A stretch of DNA of 64,000 bases from Adenophora triphylla var. japonica. Its lineage: Eukaryota > Streptophyta > Magnoliopsida > Asterales > Campanulaceae. The notes under the pieces were generated by a model. The model was given only the letters and a program-made list of their open reading frames with translations, was not told where the DNA came from and made no database searches. Below are positions 30,401 to 39,664 of the stretch, piece after piece; position 1 is the stretch's first letter; each line of letters starts with the position of its first letter. The stretch is taken from positions 24,487 through 88,486 of the forward strand of contig JAFEMH010007467.1 of the NCBI GenBank assembly GCA_022495995.1. The letters are read 5' to 3'. Made by a program: the position numbers and the translations under genes.

Positions 30401-33400
30401 TTCTAACAATTTATACAGTGTCTCTTCTTTGGCTTCGTTCATGTCCAATCAAGAAACTAGTTTTGTAACTCTTGGTCAGCGTGTTCTGGCAAATCCCTTG
30501 AAGTAAGATCACACTTCTTATGAAAGTCATTGATTTGAATTCTCAGAAATCTGTATTACATAAAATGATTTGGATCTTATCGTAAATATATCCAGGGTCC
30601 GTATGCATTATGGCCATCCAGATGTTTTTGATAGAGTTTTTCACATAACAAGGGGTGGAATCAGCAAAGCCTCACGTGTAATTAATATTAGTGAAGATAT
30701 ATACGCAGGTATCGTTGTTTTGCTTACTCAGAGGCATCTTCTGTCGTTTCTTCTGCTGCCCCCCCCCCCTCTTTAATGCGAACTACTTACTAGATAGCAT
30801 GCATAAATTCTTTAGAACTCCAGTGAACCTAAGCATAGGAACAAACACAAAAACCTGAGTTTTTATGCTGCTTCAATTCTGCTCAAAGACTACCTTGATT
30901 TAGATATTTTTGAGTCTACTATTGTTGCATATCAATCTTGAGTCACATGTCAGCTTCTCTGGAATCATGTTGCCTAGTTTGCCACTAATCCTTGTTTAAA
31001 AACAACCGCGTTAGAGATTTCCATAGAGGTTTTCTTTTTATCCTCGGTTTTAACTCTGTATTTACCAGTGTTCTAAAAGACCCTGCCTAAGGGCGCCTAC
31101 GCCCCGCCTAGGCGCTAGGCCCCTCTCCAACGCCTAGTTCTAAGCCCCGCCTAGGTCCCAATTAATCCCGACTAGTTCCCGCCTAGGCGCTAGGCCCGGC
31201 TCCGCCGCCTAGCATCCGCCTAGCGCTTTTTAGAACCTTGGTATTTACCCTAAAGTTGACTTCAGATTTCTTTCTAATTCTACTTGGTGTTATTAGAACT
31301 TATTATGCATTCCTATTTTACTTTCTTTTTAAATTTTATCACCATTTTTATTGCAACAATAATCTCCATTGTAATATCCTGTGTACACATTTATATCCCT
31401 ACTCTTTCGTCTCACAGTAGATCTTTGACCCTTTTTGGACCTCAGCTAGACACAAGTATCTTCGGAGATATTCATTCCAGTTAGCATGTATCAATCGTAA
31501 TTCAATGATGCACTTTTAAGGCAACACTATGAATTATCTGCTGGTTATTGAACATATACTATCCACTATTTATTACTCCCTACTTCTTCTGTTTCTCTTG
31601 TAAGATTGATACTCCCTCCACATCAAAAAGATTGCCCTGTTTGCCTTTTGACACAGATTAAGATTACTCATTAAATTGAGGTGTTTTTTTTCCCCAGAAA
31701 CTATTCTTAAACTGTAAAGCATTATTTTAGTTGTTAATTAGTGAGTCACAAAAGATTAAAACTATGCAGTCAATGAGGGATATAGTAGGAAACTGAGGCA
31801 AATAGGATTTTCACCTTTAGAAAGCGGACAAGTATTTTCTGACAAATATAGTAACCAAGATGGTCTTTTCGGGCAGAGGGTTTTCATTCCTAGTTTCTCA
31901 GCAAAACAAAATATGAGCCATGAAAGAAAAAGAACAAGAACAAGACTGCATGAAGAAAGCCCCTAGTTTTTTATTGCCAGTTGTCATCTTTTGGGTGGGT
32001 TCATCTTGCAGGTTTCAATTCAACTCTGCGGCAAGGAAATATTACCCACCATGAATACATTCAGGTAATGGTTGGGCTTCTTTGTACTCTTTCATTCTTT
32101 TCTCCTTCTGTTGGGTATCCATTGAACACTTTATTGATAACATATATGCAGGTTGGTAAAGGAAGAGATGTTGGGCTCAACCAGATTGCTCTATTTGAAG
32201 GGAAAGTGGCCGGTGGCAATGGCGAGCAAGTTCTTAGTAGAGATATTTACAGACTTGGGCAGCTGTTTGATTTCTTTCGGATGCTTTCATTCTACTTTAC
32301 CACCGTTGGATACTACTTTTGTACTATGGTATGCATTATGCAACTTCAATACGAAAATCTACTTTCCACCTTGATACTTTCTGTGCAGTTGTAATTTTTC
32401 TCATTGTCATCATTTCCTGGGTTTGGTGGGCTAAATCTGTTGTTATGGGGGGTAGAACTTGCTGATCCGGTTTTAAGCTCTGCTAAAACTATAGTAGAGT
32501 TCTCGAGGATTCTGCGTAAAAAACTGTTTTAGAAAGGAAGCACATAAAATCCACTATTCCCTAACAATTTTGTTCTTTTTTCTTCGGAACGTGTTGTGGG
32601 TTGTTTTGTTGAGTTCCACTTATTCGCTGTTGTTCATTTTCTTAGTCATAACATTTCTGGTGCCAGTTTCCAGTTGCTTCCAAGTGATGCAGGTGGGTAG
32701 CATTACAATAGAGTCCCAACCTTACCTCCAGCTTCAACCCCCCCCCCCCTCTCATACTCACATAAATGAAAAATGAAAAAGGAAAAAAGGAAACTTACGC
32801 ATAGAAAAGAGGAAGGATTGTATATTTATGAGGATATTGGGAAAGGAATTGTTTAGTAACGAGTGGATTGGGAAAAGATAGGGAGGATTTTATGTTTATA
32901 AGAGTATTGGAGAAGGGTTTGTATATTTATGAGTCAATTCGGGAATAGAGAGGGAGGATTGTACATTTTTGACATTGGGATGAAGCTGAATTTAAATATT
33001 AGGAAAGGTATTTTCGGTCTTTAGACCTATTATTAGCAATGGATATGGCAGAGACAAACTCACCTCAGACGCTATGAAGAACTATATTGCAAAGAATTTT
33101 CAATGAGATGATGAAAAAATGGGTATTGCACCCATACACACAATTTCTTAAAATATGATCAGACCTAATTTAAATGTTAATGGAAATACTTTGGTCATTT
33201 ATACCTGTGACTGTAGCAGAGTACTTGTGACACTAATAAAAAAAAAATTCAAAATGGGGTTCAATGGTACCAAAATATGTTGAGGTGATAAAAAGCTAAC
33301 AAGGCAAGCCATAGGGTGTTACTTCATATATTGTGGTTTTAAGAGATATTTAGCTTAATATCTCTTTAGACGATTGACCTTTACCTCTCTTAGTTTATGT

Positions 33401-36400
33401 TGTCCGTAGGATTTGATGTACTTTGCTTCTCAGTTTTTAGTGCACAAAACTGAGTCGTGATATATTGCCAAAAAAGATCTCCCTTTTCCTTTACTGGAAG
33501 GAGTAGCATTCGGCAAGAGAGAAGAACAGTCCGGAAGAAAGAGTTTTCGGAAAGGACGTTGTCTACCCTTCTTCCTTTGGTTAGGAAGGAGGATTGCTAG
33601 TATCGTTTGTTAACTCGTTGCTGAAATGCTCGTACATGAATGAGTATAAACAGGTTTTCTCTTCTTGCATTTAAAAAGAAGAAGATATTTTTAGCAGAAA
33701 TGTCTATGAATAGATGTGCTTTGGGTCACTCCCTTGTTTTTCTTGCTACATGATATCTTCTGATCCGACATCCTAGGAAAGGCATTCTCGTTTCTCATTG
33801 ATGGTCCGATTCATCTCACGTCATCCTCTCTTCTAGTTCATTTTCCCAATAAGCATTTATAAAAAATATGTATCGTCTTTCTGTGTGTATGTATATGTGT
33901 CACAGAGAGAGGGGGGGGGGAGAGAAGTAAGCAATTTGGGTTCCATTTTGAAACATAAATAAATCAGAAGATTATAGCTGAATAACAACTTGTGTCATTC
34001 ATTTTATTAAGCTGCTACTCTGTAAGCTCCCTCACAGACTTTCTTTTCACGTTTCTGCAGTTGACGGTATTGACTGTTTACGCTTTTCTTTATGGAAAGG
34101 CATACTTGGTAAGTATTACAATGCCTGTATAAGCATTTTTCTCAAGAGCTGTATTCCTATGGAGACCACTTATCTCTCATTTGCATTTGTGATTGGATGT
34201 GTTTTACAATTTTTTCTCTGTACCTTGCTTGGTATTCCGTCACAGAGATGAGAATATTCACCATCAATGTTTTGTATAAGGTCAACGGATCTTTTATGCT
34301 TTCATGTTGATCAGATGTTGCGAGTCTTAATTTTCTTGCCATCTATAATCGGCGTCTGCGTGTTTTATTCTCTGCCCTTTTCAATAGGATATGAGTCTCT
34401 ACTCATGAAATCCTTTCACATGCCATGTTTGCACTCAACCACCATATGTCCATCTATTTTTTGCTATTCATATATTTTGTAGGAAAAATTGCATCAAAAG
34501 TACCCCAATTATTGGGTTATGTGGATTTCATATCTAAACTCATTTTTGTTGCATTTATCATACCTAAATTACTTTTTAGTTACATCCATGGTATCTGGGG
34601 CTAACGACATCCAAATTTTCCAGTTAAATGAACATGTGCAACGCACATGACTGAATTTTTAAGGGTAAAATAGGAAGATCCAACTCATCTTCTTCTTCCT
34701 TACCTCCCTATCACATCTCCTCCTCCTCTCCACTCTCTTCCAGCCCCTCTTCTCACTGCTCCACCAAAATTTCTGAATTTGTCAAGAATCAAAACCCAAT
34801 AACTCATCTTCTTCCTCGCATCCCATCCCCACCACACATCCACCACCTCTCTCTTTCCACAATACTTTTGCTCCAAATCACCCCACGCAATCCCCTCCCC
34901 ACCCACCAAACTTCACCATACAAAACCCACCATTCATTAACAATTAACAACAATTTCTTTTGATCAGTTCTTTAGGAAAATTTAGCAAAACCAAGTCCTA
35001 CCATCCTCCATATTCGTATGTGAGGTAGAAATTCTCCGAAATTTGAACAATTACACTTCAATTAAAAGCAAAGAACTCAGCAAAGTAAATTGATTTGGTT
35101 TCTGGAAACTAGTAGGATCAAAAGCACGTTAAATTGAACCCAGATCACCACCCATTGACTCACACTCGGTTTAGTTGGGGTGAAAGGGACGAGGAAGTTG
35201 AAGCAACATTTCAGCTGCCCGAATGCTTCAGGTTTGACCGCGGAGGCCTGTTGTGGTGTCAAATTGAGAGCAAAAATTGGAGACGGTGGCTTTGGGTTGG
35301 GGATTGGAGAGAGTTAATTGAGGGTTGAGGAAGGAGAGAGGAGGAGGAAGAAGATGTGAGATATAAGGAGAGAGAGAGGGAATGAAATGCAATTCTTTGT
35401 GAATAGAAGAAGAGAGAGTTTGAGAGTGAAAGTTGTGGAAATCGCCGTAGAACTGAGCGAGATGACCGGAGCAGTTGCAGAGTAGAGAGGGAAGGGCATA
35501 CTGGAACAGGGCTTTGGTGTGGAAGGGGCGGACGGTGGATTGGGAGTTAGGGTGGGTTTCTTTTTGTTTCCATTTAGATCTTCGCTTTAAATAAAATTAA
35601 CAAAGAACCCTTTTAAATAAATACATTTGTTCACCTTTTACTTTATTATTTTGGCAAAAACCATATTTTAGTCACTAAACTTTAGTTCTTTTCAAAATGT
35701 TCTCATCAGACTACTATTTTTCAAAATGTTCTCACTAAACTTTCACAATTTTCAAAATGTGCTCACTTTGTTAACAAATTTGCTAAAAATCTAAAGAAAT
35801 TTAGCCACGTGACTAATGTTTATTAAATTTTTTCAACCAATATGTAAATGTTGTTGACATATATGATAAAGACTACAAATTAATTAATGTAAAATTTTAT
35901 AAGCACATAGTTTAGAGGAAATATTACAAATTAATTCCCCAAAAAAATCATTTACCCTAGATTGTATTTAACAAAATTAGTTATGTGGGCCATGTGGTTC
36001 AATTTCGTTAGAATTTTTTTATCGAATTTGTCGACAGAGTGAGCATAGTTTGAAAAATGTGGAAGTTCAATGAGTACATTTTGAAAAATAATAGCTCAAT
36101 GAGAACATTTTGAAAAAGGATAAAGTTCAGTGACTAAAATATGGTTTTTGCCAATTCCCATTTAGAACCTTTAATGTTGTTTAAACACTATGATGCTCGG
36201 ACTCTTTGATTTACCTGTTGGATTCGTCTCGACATCACTTGAATATAAGTGTCCGATACGGGTACGGCGGTGTAAATTAAAGAGTCTGAGCATCATAGTT
36301 TAAACATGGTTATTATTGATTTTCCTATTTTACCCTTAAAAATCGGTTACATGCATGTCACATGCCTATTTAACTGAATAAATGGATGTCGTTAGCTGTA

Positions 36401-36777
36401 GGTACCATGGATGCAACTAAAAGTAGTTTAGGTATGATAACTGCAACAAAAATGAGTTTAGGTATGAAATCCAGAGAACCCTAGTAGTTGGGGTACTTTT
36501 GATGCAATTTTTCCTATTTTGTATGTGCACATAATATGAATTTAGAGTGTTTAAATTTCATGTTTAGTAATCTCTGATATTTTGGAACTGACTTAATTTC
36601 AGGCACTCTCTGGTGTTGGTGAAGACATACAAAATCAAGCTGATGTATTAGACAATACCGCATTGAATACAGCTCTCAATACACAGTTTCTCTTTCAGAT
36701 TGGTATATTTACTGCTGTACCTATGATCTTGGGTTTTATTTTGGAACAGGGATTTTTAAGGGTAAGTTTATTGATCC

Positions 36778-36838
<61 letters not shown>

Positions 36839-39664
36839 CTAATATGTGGGTTTCTAGCTTTCTGCATGCGACAAGCATATAATTCTTTGATGTCTGTTTG
36901 GTAACGCTTAGCTTCATTGAGATATTTGTAATCTGTTTCGGTATCTTTGGGCCGACTATGAGTTTTCCCTGTAAGGCGCAGATTCCTGTTACATGGGGGG
37001 GGGGATGTGGATATCATTGTGCATGTATTTACATATTTGTGCATATGAGAGTGAGATAGGCAGGCAGACAGACTGGTATTTTAATTTATGTGTATATACA
37101 GCCCCCTCTATTTGTTGAGAACAATGGGAGTGGATATTGAGAGACATACTAGTATTTAAAAGGGATTAGAAACAAGTTTTCTGCTGCTTCTTTTTTTCCT
37201 TTTTGAACTATACATCTGAATTCTAAATTGGTTTCTCTTTTTAAGAAGATCTTTAACTTCTATCCTTTTTGAACTTCTATGATTGCTGCAGGCTGTTGTT
37301 AGTTTTGTCACTATGCAGTTTCAACTCAGCACCGTCTTCTTCACATTTTCTCTAGGCACAAGAACACATTATTTTGGTCGGACTATTCTTCATGGTGGTG
37401 CGAAGGTTTGTGTTTGTCGCTTCTCCTTTTCCTTCATTGCGATTTGTATGTTCTAAAATTCATAAATAAATACTGATTCACTGCAGTATCATGCAACTGG
37501 TAGGGGATTTGTGGTCCGCCACATCAAATTCTCCGAGAACTACCGCCTTTATTCTCGCAGTCATTTTGTCAAAGGGTATCTCTCCAACTATTTGCTTGCA
37601 TGCTCATAGTGTCTTATGAAACAATGAAGTAATTATTCAATTGCAAATCATTAATTGTTTATTTTACAATTCTTCCTAAAATCTGCAGAATGGAAGTTGT
37701 TCTACTCTTGATAGTGTACCTTGCATATGGATACAACGAAGGTGGCACACTTGGCTACATTCTTCTCAGTGTGAGCAGTTGGTTTATGGCATTATCGTGG
37801 CTTTTTGCTCCATACGTGTTTAATCCATCAGGTTTTGAGTGGCAGAAGTAAGTGTTGCTTTTCATCCTTTTGATTTAACTTAGTTTTTGGCCTTTTTATT
37901 TTCTTACTTTCTTGCTCCTCTTCTTTAGGACGGTAGAGGATTTTCGAGATTGGACAAACTGGCTTCTTTATCGGGGTGGAATTGGAGTGAAAGGAGAAGA
38001 AAGTTGGGAAGCTTGGTGGGACGAAGAACTGGTACTATATTTACTTCCTGAAAAATTAGTTTCTTGTTGTCTGTCTTTTGGCACTTGATGTCACTTTAGT
38101 ACAATGATAACAGGTACTATGTATGGGCCTGTTATGTTTTGATTACTACTGACAAGGAGGATTTAACTATCAGTGAAAGAAACTCTTATTAGGACAGTTG
38201 TAGTTGTTTGATAATTTTTTTTTTCTGTTATTTGTAGGCTCATATAAAGACATTTGGAGGGAGGCTCATGGAGACCATTCTTAGCCTGAGGTTCTTCATT
38301 TTCCAGTATGGAATAGTCTACAAGTTGGATGTGCAAGGATCAAATACATCACTAAGTGTAAGGACTTATTCACCTTCTAGACCAGATTATTTCCATTTTT
38401 TTAAAAATGAAGTTAAGCATTACTGTTTGGTGTTACTTTGAGCTTCTCGTGTGCTCCTTTTGTCTACATTTAAATTAATGGTAGTTTTCTGCCAGCAATT
38501 TGTGTCTCCAAGTGATTGCACTAGCTGTCTAAAGAGGGCATGTGTTTGCGCTAGTGATCGTGTTTCAGCTGATTATTTTATTATATACTCTAAAGAAGGC
38601 ATATTAAACCTATAGTTGTTGATTCTTTTACTTCCTCTTTCTTTTTCCCCTAATGGTGTGCTTTAAGCTTTGTGTTGATAATGTTATTTCTTGGTATTTT
38701 AGCATATTACTTTCCCTTTTTTTTTTCTCTCTTTTCCTTTATTTAAGAACATTATTTTCTGTTACCTACATCTACATGTTACATTCATCTTGAAGAAAAA
38801 TTGATTTCTTATTGCTAGACCTTCTATTACTCGCTTTATGGAAAACAAACCCATCTTTTTGTTGGGTGACTCATGGATTTCTTCCTGATATATATTAACC
38901 AGGTGTACGGATTCTCATGGCTTGTGCTGGCAGTGATTATAATACTATTCAAGGTACTCGAGATATACTTGAAATTTTAGCTCTTTGAATCTTTGTTTGC
39001 TAGTTGTGGGATATTTAATTTGACGTCTTCCCTTCTACACCCTCTGTCCCTAAATGAATGTCAGAAAAAAGTTTTTTAAATTTGCTTTTGATCAAGAGCA
39101 AATTTGAAACTTACCTTTTCCTTTTTTCTTTCTGTACTATAGGTTTTCACATTCAGCCAGAAGATATCAGTGAATTTCCAGCTAGTCTTGCGTTTTGTCC
39201 AAGGCATTTCATTCTTACTTGCAATAGCTGGTATAGCCGTTGCTGTTGCTCTTTCAGACCTAACTATTCCCGATATATTTGCCTGCATCTTGGCATTTAT
39301 ACCCACTGGTTGGGGAATTCTATCCGTAAGTTTTCTCAAGTTGATATCTACACTTTCTTGTGTGTGTGTGTCCATACTCTTTTTTATTTTCTCCAAAACT
39401 TGATCCTTATTCTTTTGGTTATTTCAGATTGCTGTGGCCTGGAAACCCGTGATGAAGAAGATTGGTTTATGGAAATCTGTACGGTCAATTGCGCGTCTAT
39501 ATGATGCTGGTATGGGAATGATCATTTTCATTCCGATTGCATTAGGTTCGTGGTTCCCATTTATCTCCACATTCCAAACCCGACTTATGTTCAACCAAGC
39601 GTTCAGCCGAGGGCTGGAAATATCTCTTATCCTTGCTGGAAACAATCCCAATTCTGGGGTGTGA
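1013..39664 (+). CDS. CALS9: Callose synthase 9-like (1,3-beta-glucan synthase), 5'-truncated by window edge
   Basis: Makes callose (beta-1,3-glucan) from UDP-glucose at the plasma membrane or cell plate. Fifty GT-AG exons join in one frame: 5537 coding bases, 1844 residues, ending NPNSGV-stop at 39664. The Arabidopsis CalS9/GSL10 protein is about 1890 residues, so only the first exon (about 65 residues with the start codon) is missing; nothing like it lies in 1-1012. Diagnostic blocks: GRGVLQFKTGLMSVIK (exon at 1013), ELERKTVKRKRVFATLKVLG (4772), FLIWGEAGNIRFLPECLCY of the FKS1 N-terminal domain (8595), MHYGHPDVFDRVFHITRGG (30596) and GLNQIALFEGKVAGGNGEQ (32152) of the glucan-synthase domain. 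Hydrophobic segments form two clusters, roughly visible residues 420-695 and 1400-1845, around a large cytosolic catalytic loop, as in the family. The N-terminal wording (AKREGGGIDRSLDIARLQEF) fits CalS9 better than CalS10; orthology is inferred from memory of the family, not from an alignment. Confidence 0.95.
1225..1350. repeat. Compound TA/CA/TG microsatellite
   Basis: TA repeats run into an uninterrupted CA run (about 1237-1260), then TG and TA runs with ATACAT units. It sits in the intron between callose synthase exons 1013-1110 and 1392-1555, about 40 bp before the acceptor. Short reading frames here only encode simple Tyr-Ile-His strings. Confidence 0.9.
2230..2304. repeat. CATTC pentanucleotide minisatellite
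   Basis: About fifteen near-perfect head-to-tail copies of the 5-mer CATTC (equivalently TTCCA), with one CGTTC variant near the start. It lies in the 3.2-kb intron 1556-4771 of callose synthase. Open frames across it encode repeated HSIPF and are artefacts. Confidence 0.95.
3952..4223. repeat. Recent tandem duplication, 136-bp unit, two copies
   Basis: The unit starting TCATGAACTCAAATGACC at 3952 recurs at 4088. The two copies differ at only a couple of positions that I can see (for example CTTTTAGTTT against CTTGTAGTTT). Located in callose synthase intron 1556-4771. Confidence 0.9.
4958..5184. mobile_element. Stowaway-like MITE (TIR CTCCCTCCGT), 227 bp
   Basis: Starts CTCCCTCCGTCTC and ends with the inverted GATGGAGGGAG; both ends are flanked by TA (4956-4957 and 5185-5186), the target duplication expected for Tc1/mariner-derived Stowaway elements. 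It has no coding capacity and sits in the callose synthase intron 4896-5542. Confidence 0.85.
8056..8180. repeat. GA microsatellite with GGGA interruptions
   Basis: Long GA run interrupted by GGGAGGGA clusters, about 125 bp, in the 2-kb callose synthase intron 6344-8341. The strand is purine-pure, a composition that can form triplexes. Open frames across it are low-complexity Arg-Glu or Ser-Leu strings. Apart from this tract I recognise nothing in 6344-8341. Confidence 0.95.
8886..9046. mobile_element. Degenerate Stowaway-like MITE
   Basis: Left end CTCCCTCTGTCCC, right end AAGGGAG; interior contains the ATAAATG..CATACTTTCC type sequence shared by this family. The TA flanks are not preserved, so the boundaries are approximate. 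Lies in callose synthase intron 8713-9536. Confidence 0.45.
9461..9503. repeat. TC microsatellite just upstream of a splice acceptor
   Basis: Pure CT run ending 33 bp before the acceptor of the callose synthase exon 9537-9662. It probably supplies part of the polypyrimidine tract. A second shorter CT run (about 9667-9688) begins 4-5 bases after that exon's donor. Confidence 0.9.
9766..10653. mobile_element. Possible hAT-like element with AAGGCG subterminal repeats
   Basis: The left end TAGCTGTTAAAGGCGAG and the right end, reverse complement TCGTGGTGAAAGGCGAG, form imperfect inverted termini. Several AAAAGGCG motifs lie near both ends, a pattern typical of hAT subterminal transposase-binding repeats. 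No matching target duplication was found. Fills much of callose synthase intron 9663-11697. Confidence 0.4.
10181..10292. repeat. 56-bp tandem duplication
   Basis: Two adjacent copies starting GATCTGATT at 10181 and 10237, identical except for one visible A/C difference, so a very recent duplication. It lies inside the possible hAT-like element at 9766-10653. Confidence 0.9.
11178..11523. mobile_element. Inverted-repeat element, possibly Mutator-like MITE
   Basis: The left 45 bp (starting GGAAAAAAATATCTCTCAA) and the reverse complement of the right end (GGAAAAGCATCTCCCAAA) are similar over about 45 bp. No clear 9-bp target duplication, so the class is uncertain. In callose synthase intron 9663-11697. 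Confidence 0.4.
13388..13411. repeat. CT microsatellite forming a splice-acceptor pyrimidine tract
   Basis: A CT run ends about 16 bp before the AG acceptor of the callose synthase exon 13428-13530 and appears to serve as its polypyrimidine tract. Confidence 0.85.
13910..14162. mobile_element. Stowaway-like MITE, 253 bp
   Basis: Starts CTCCCTCCGTCCCGAAATGA and ends with the inverted TCATTTCGGGACAAAGGGAG, flanked by TA on both sides (13908-13909, 14163-14164). Long near-perfect terminal inverted repeats make a foldback. In callose synthase intron 13831-14245. Confidence 0.88.
14683..16172. mobile_element. Mutator-like element with long TIRs and 9-bp TSD (Pack-MULE candidate)
   Basis: The left terminus (GGCCAAATTGCAAATTGGTG) and reverse complement of the right terminus (GGGCAAAATGCAAATTGGTG) extend as imperfect inverted repeats of about 200 bp. 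A perfect 9-bp direct repeat TTAAATTTG flanks the element (14674-14682 and 16173-16181), the signature of Mutator-superfamily insertion. There is no transposase. The interior is C-rich at 14910-15060 and carries an apparent gene fragment on the - strand at 15108-15290. It enlarges callose synthase intron 14596-17301. Confidence 0.88.
15108..15290 (-). pseudogene. Captured fragment resembling the N-terminal coiled coil of an NLR resistance protein
   Basis: On the - strand an open frame reads LSLVKTVSQILVQETNLIL followed by ARDQFESSQGELMCINEFLR. This matches the Rx-N/CC pattern of plant CC-NLRs (hydrophobic helix, then a RDQVESLQRELxxMQxFL-like block). It stops soon after, with no NB-ARC motif, and lies wholly inside the Mutator-like element 14683-16172. 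The assignment is by pattern memory and rests on about 40 residues; a chance resemblance is possible but unlikely. Confidence 0.5.
16921..17165. mobile_element. Stowaway-like MITE, about 245 bp
   Basis: Starts CTCCCTCCGTTCTGGAATAA and ends CCAGGACGAAGGGAG; TA follows the right end, while the left flank is TG, a mutated target site. In callose synthase intron 14596-17301, downstream of the Mutator-like element. Confidence 0.8.
19657..20106 (-). mobile_element. TRIM-type miniature LTR retrotransposon with 5-bp TSD
   Basis: Read on the - strand: a left LTR (20106-19963), two bases, then a primer-binding site TGGTATCA (19960-19953) matching the initiator-Met tRNA PBS, about 100 bp of interior, a polypurine tract GGAGTGGGGGAGAT, and a right LTR (19851-19657) starting TGTGATAACC and ending GGGTCGTTACA. 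GTCAT flanks both sides (19652-19656, 20107-20111). The first LTR lacks about 60 internal bases compared with the second. There is no gag or pol. It lies in callose synthase intron 19279-21573. Confidence 0.85.
20255..20529. mobile_element. Stowaway-like MITE, 275 bp
   Basis: Left CCCCCTCCGTCCCGTATAAG, right CTTATATGGGACGGAGGGAG as its inverse, flanked by TA (20253-20254, 20530-20531). Same intron as the TRIM (19279-21573). Confidence 0.88.
21376..21424. repeat. CT microsatellite
   Basis: Uninterrupted CT run of nearly 50 bp in callose synthase intron 19279-21573, about 150 bp before the next exon. Confidence 0.95.
22730..23035 (-). mobile_element. Possible LTR fragment (Copia-like), reverse orientation
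   Basis: On the - strand the segment begins near TGTTGAACATTTTAG and contains CTATAAAAGCATG (a TATA-like core) and GAATAAAG (polyadenylation-like), ending near CTACTGTTGAA. That order is typical of a plant LTR U3-R-U5. No internal domain or target duplication found. In callose synthase intron 22340-23898. Confidence 0.3.
28601..28953. mobile_element. Stowaway-like MITE split by a hAT-like MITE
   Basis: Ends CTTCCTCCATCC (28601) and GGATGGAGGGTG (28953) with TA flanks (28599-28600 and 28954-28955). The element is interrupted at 28673-28841 by another MITE with its own 8-bp duplication. Without it the element would be about 176 bp. In callose synthase intron 28102-29221. Confidence 0.7.
28673..28841. 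mobile_element. hAT-like GC-rich MITE, 169 bp, perfect 8-bp TSD
   Basis: Termini CAAGGTTCTAAAAAGCG and (inverse) CAGTGTTCTAAAAGACC. The direct repeat CTTGTACC flanks it on both sides (28665-28672, 28842-28849). The interior is unusually GC-rich, built from CTAGGCGG-type palindromic units. Nested in the Stowaway-like MITE 28601-28953. Confidence 0.9.
29540..29829. mobile_element. Stowaway-like MITE, 290 bp
   Basis: Starts CTCCCTCCGTCCCACCTCAG, ends with the inverse CTGAGGTGGGATGGAGGGA; TA flanks at 29538-29539 and 29830-29831. Contains repeated CTCTCTCCTACTTT segments. In callose synthase intron 29342-30225. Confidence 0.85.
30095..30165. repeat. AT microsatellite in TATATATTCACA units
   Basis: Three AT runs separated by TTCACA, in callose synthase intron 29342-30225, about 60 bp before an exon. 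Confidence 0.9.
31066..31240. mobile_element. hAT-like GC-rich MITE, 175 bp, perfect 8-bp TSD (inverted copy of 28673-28841)
   Basis: Starts CAGTGTTCTAAAAGACC and ends CTTTTTAGAACCTTG. GTATTTAC flanks both ends exactly (31058-31065, 31241-31248). Its reverse complement matches the MITE at 28673-28841 along nearly its whole length. In callose synthase intron 30709-32011. Confidence 0.92.
35653..36152. mobile_element. Nested inverted-repeat element, about 500 bp
   Basis: Left GGCAAAAACCATATTTTAGT is matched inverted at the right end, and long arms carry repeated TTTTCAAAATGTTCTCA units. No clear target duplication. Lies within the Mutator-like element 34482-36514; the long arms suggest a Mutator-type MITE. 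Confidence 0.7.
36188..36298. mobile_element. hAT-like MITE, 111 bp, perfect 8-bp TSD
   Basis: Termini CTATGATGCTCGGACTCTTT and inverse CTATGATGCTCAGACTCTTT, flanked by TTTAAACA on both sides (36180-36187, 36299-36306). Nested inside the Mutator-like element 34482-36514. Confidence 0.9.
36778..36836. repeat. CT/CA compound microsatellite
   Basis: CT run followed by CA run, beginning about 16 bp after the donor of the callose synthase exon 36603-36761. Confidence 0.95.
39040..39112. mobile_element. Half of a small Stowaway-like MITE
   Basis: CCCTCTGTCCCTAAATGAATG then an inverted TTTGCTTTTGATCAAGAGCAA core. It resembles the left half and centre of the small MITEs at 62636-62737 and 62961-63051. 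In callose synthase intron 38954-39142, adjacent to the last exons. Confidence 0.45.

Larger units (their letters stand above)
18811..30708 (+). other. Callose synthase exon map, part 2 (exons 21-38)
   Basis: Exons: 18811-18896, 19254-19278, 21574-21668, 21786-21867, 21965-22125, 22219-22339, 23899-23996, 24076-24166, 24272-24432, 24536-24645, 26280-26414, 27421-27489, 27567-27744, 27987-28101, 29222-29341, 30226-30341, 30419-30502, 30596-30708. They encode the large cytosolic loop, including ELRFWASYRGQTLARTVRGM across the junction 26414/27421 and FMSNQETSFVTLGQRV (exon at 30419). The exon at 19254 is only 25 bp. The exon at 24272 has a weak acceptor (ATGAAG), but the reading frame and conserved LYSLLTIKDSA block support it. 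Confidence 0.88.
34482..36514. mobile_element. Mutator-like element, 2.0 kb, perfect 9-bp TSD
   Basis: Left terminus GGAAAAATTGCATCAAAAGT is repeated inverted at the right end, and the similarity extends about 190 bp inward. Flanking direct repeat TATTTTGTA is perfect (34473-34481, 36515-36523). No transposase. Internal segment 34690-35560 is unrecognised; two other elements (35653-36152, 36188-36298) are nested near the right end. Occupies most of callose synthase intron 34109-36602. Confidence 0.9.
32012..39664 (+). other. Callose synthase exon map, part 3 (exons 39-50)
   Basis: Exons: 32012-32064, 32152-32328, 34061-34108, 36603-36761, 37292-37405, 37487-37575, 37689-37847, 37929-38031, 38238-38357, 38903-38953, 39143-39325, 39428-39664. 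They encode the end of the catalytic loop (VGKGRDVGLNQIALFEGK) and the C-terminal membrane cluster. Conserved markers are FFTFSLGTRTHYFGRTILHG (37292), NWLLYRGGIGVKGEESWEAW (37929) and FNQAFSRGLEISLILAG (39428). The stop codon TGA is 39662-39664. The introns at 32329-34060 and 34109-36602 are enlarged; the second holds a 2-kb Mutator-like element. Confidence 0.88.

Noticed and set aside
31612..31785. Possible further Stowaway-like MITE beginning CTCCCTCCACATC
   Set aside because: Left end and TA are present, but no convincing inverted right end was found.
32735..33000. Imperfect GGAGGATTGTATATTTATGAG repeats of about 60 bp
   Set aside because: Too diverged to define a unit or boundaries with confidence.
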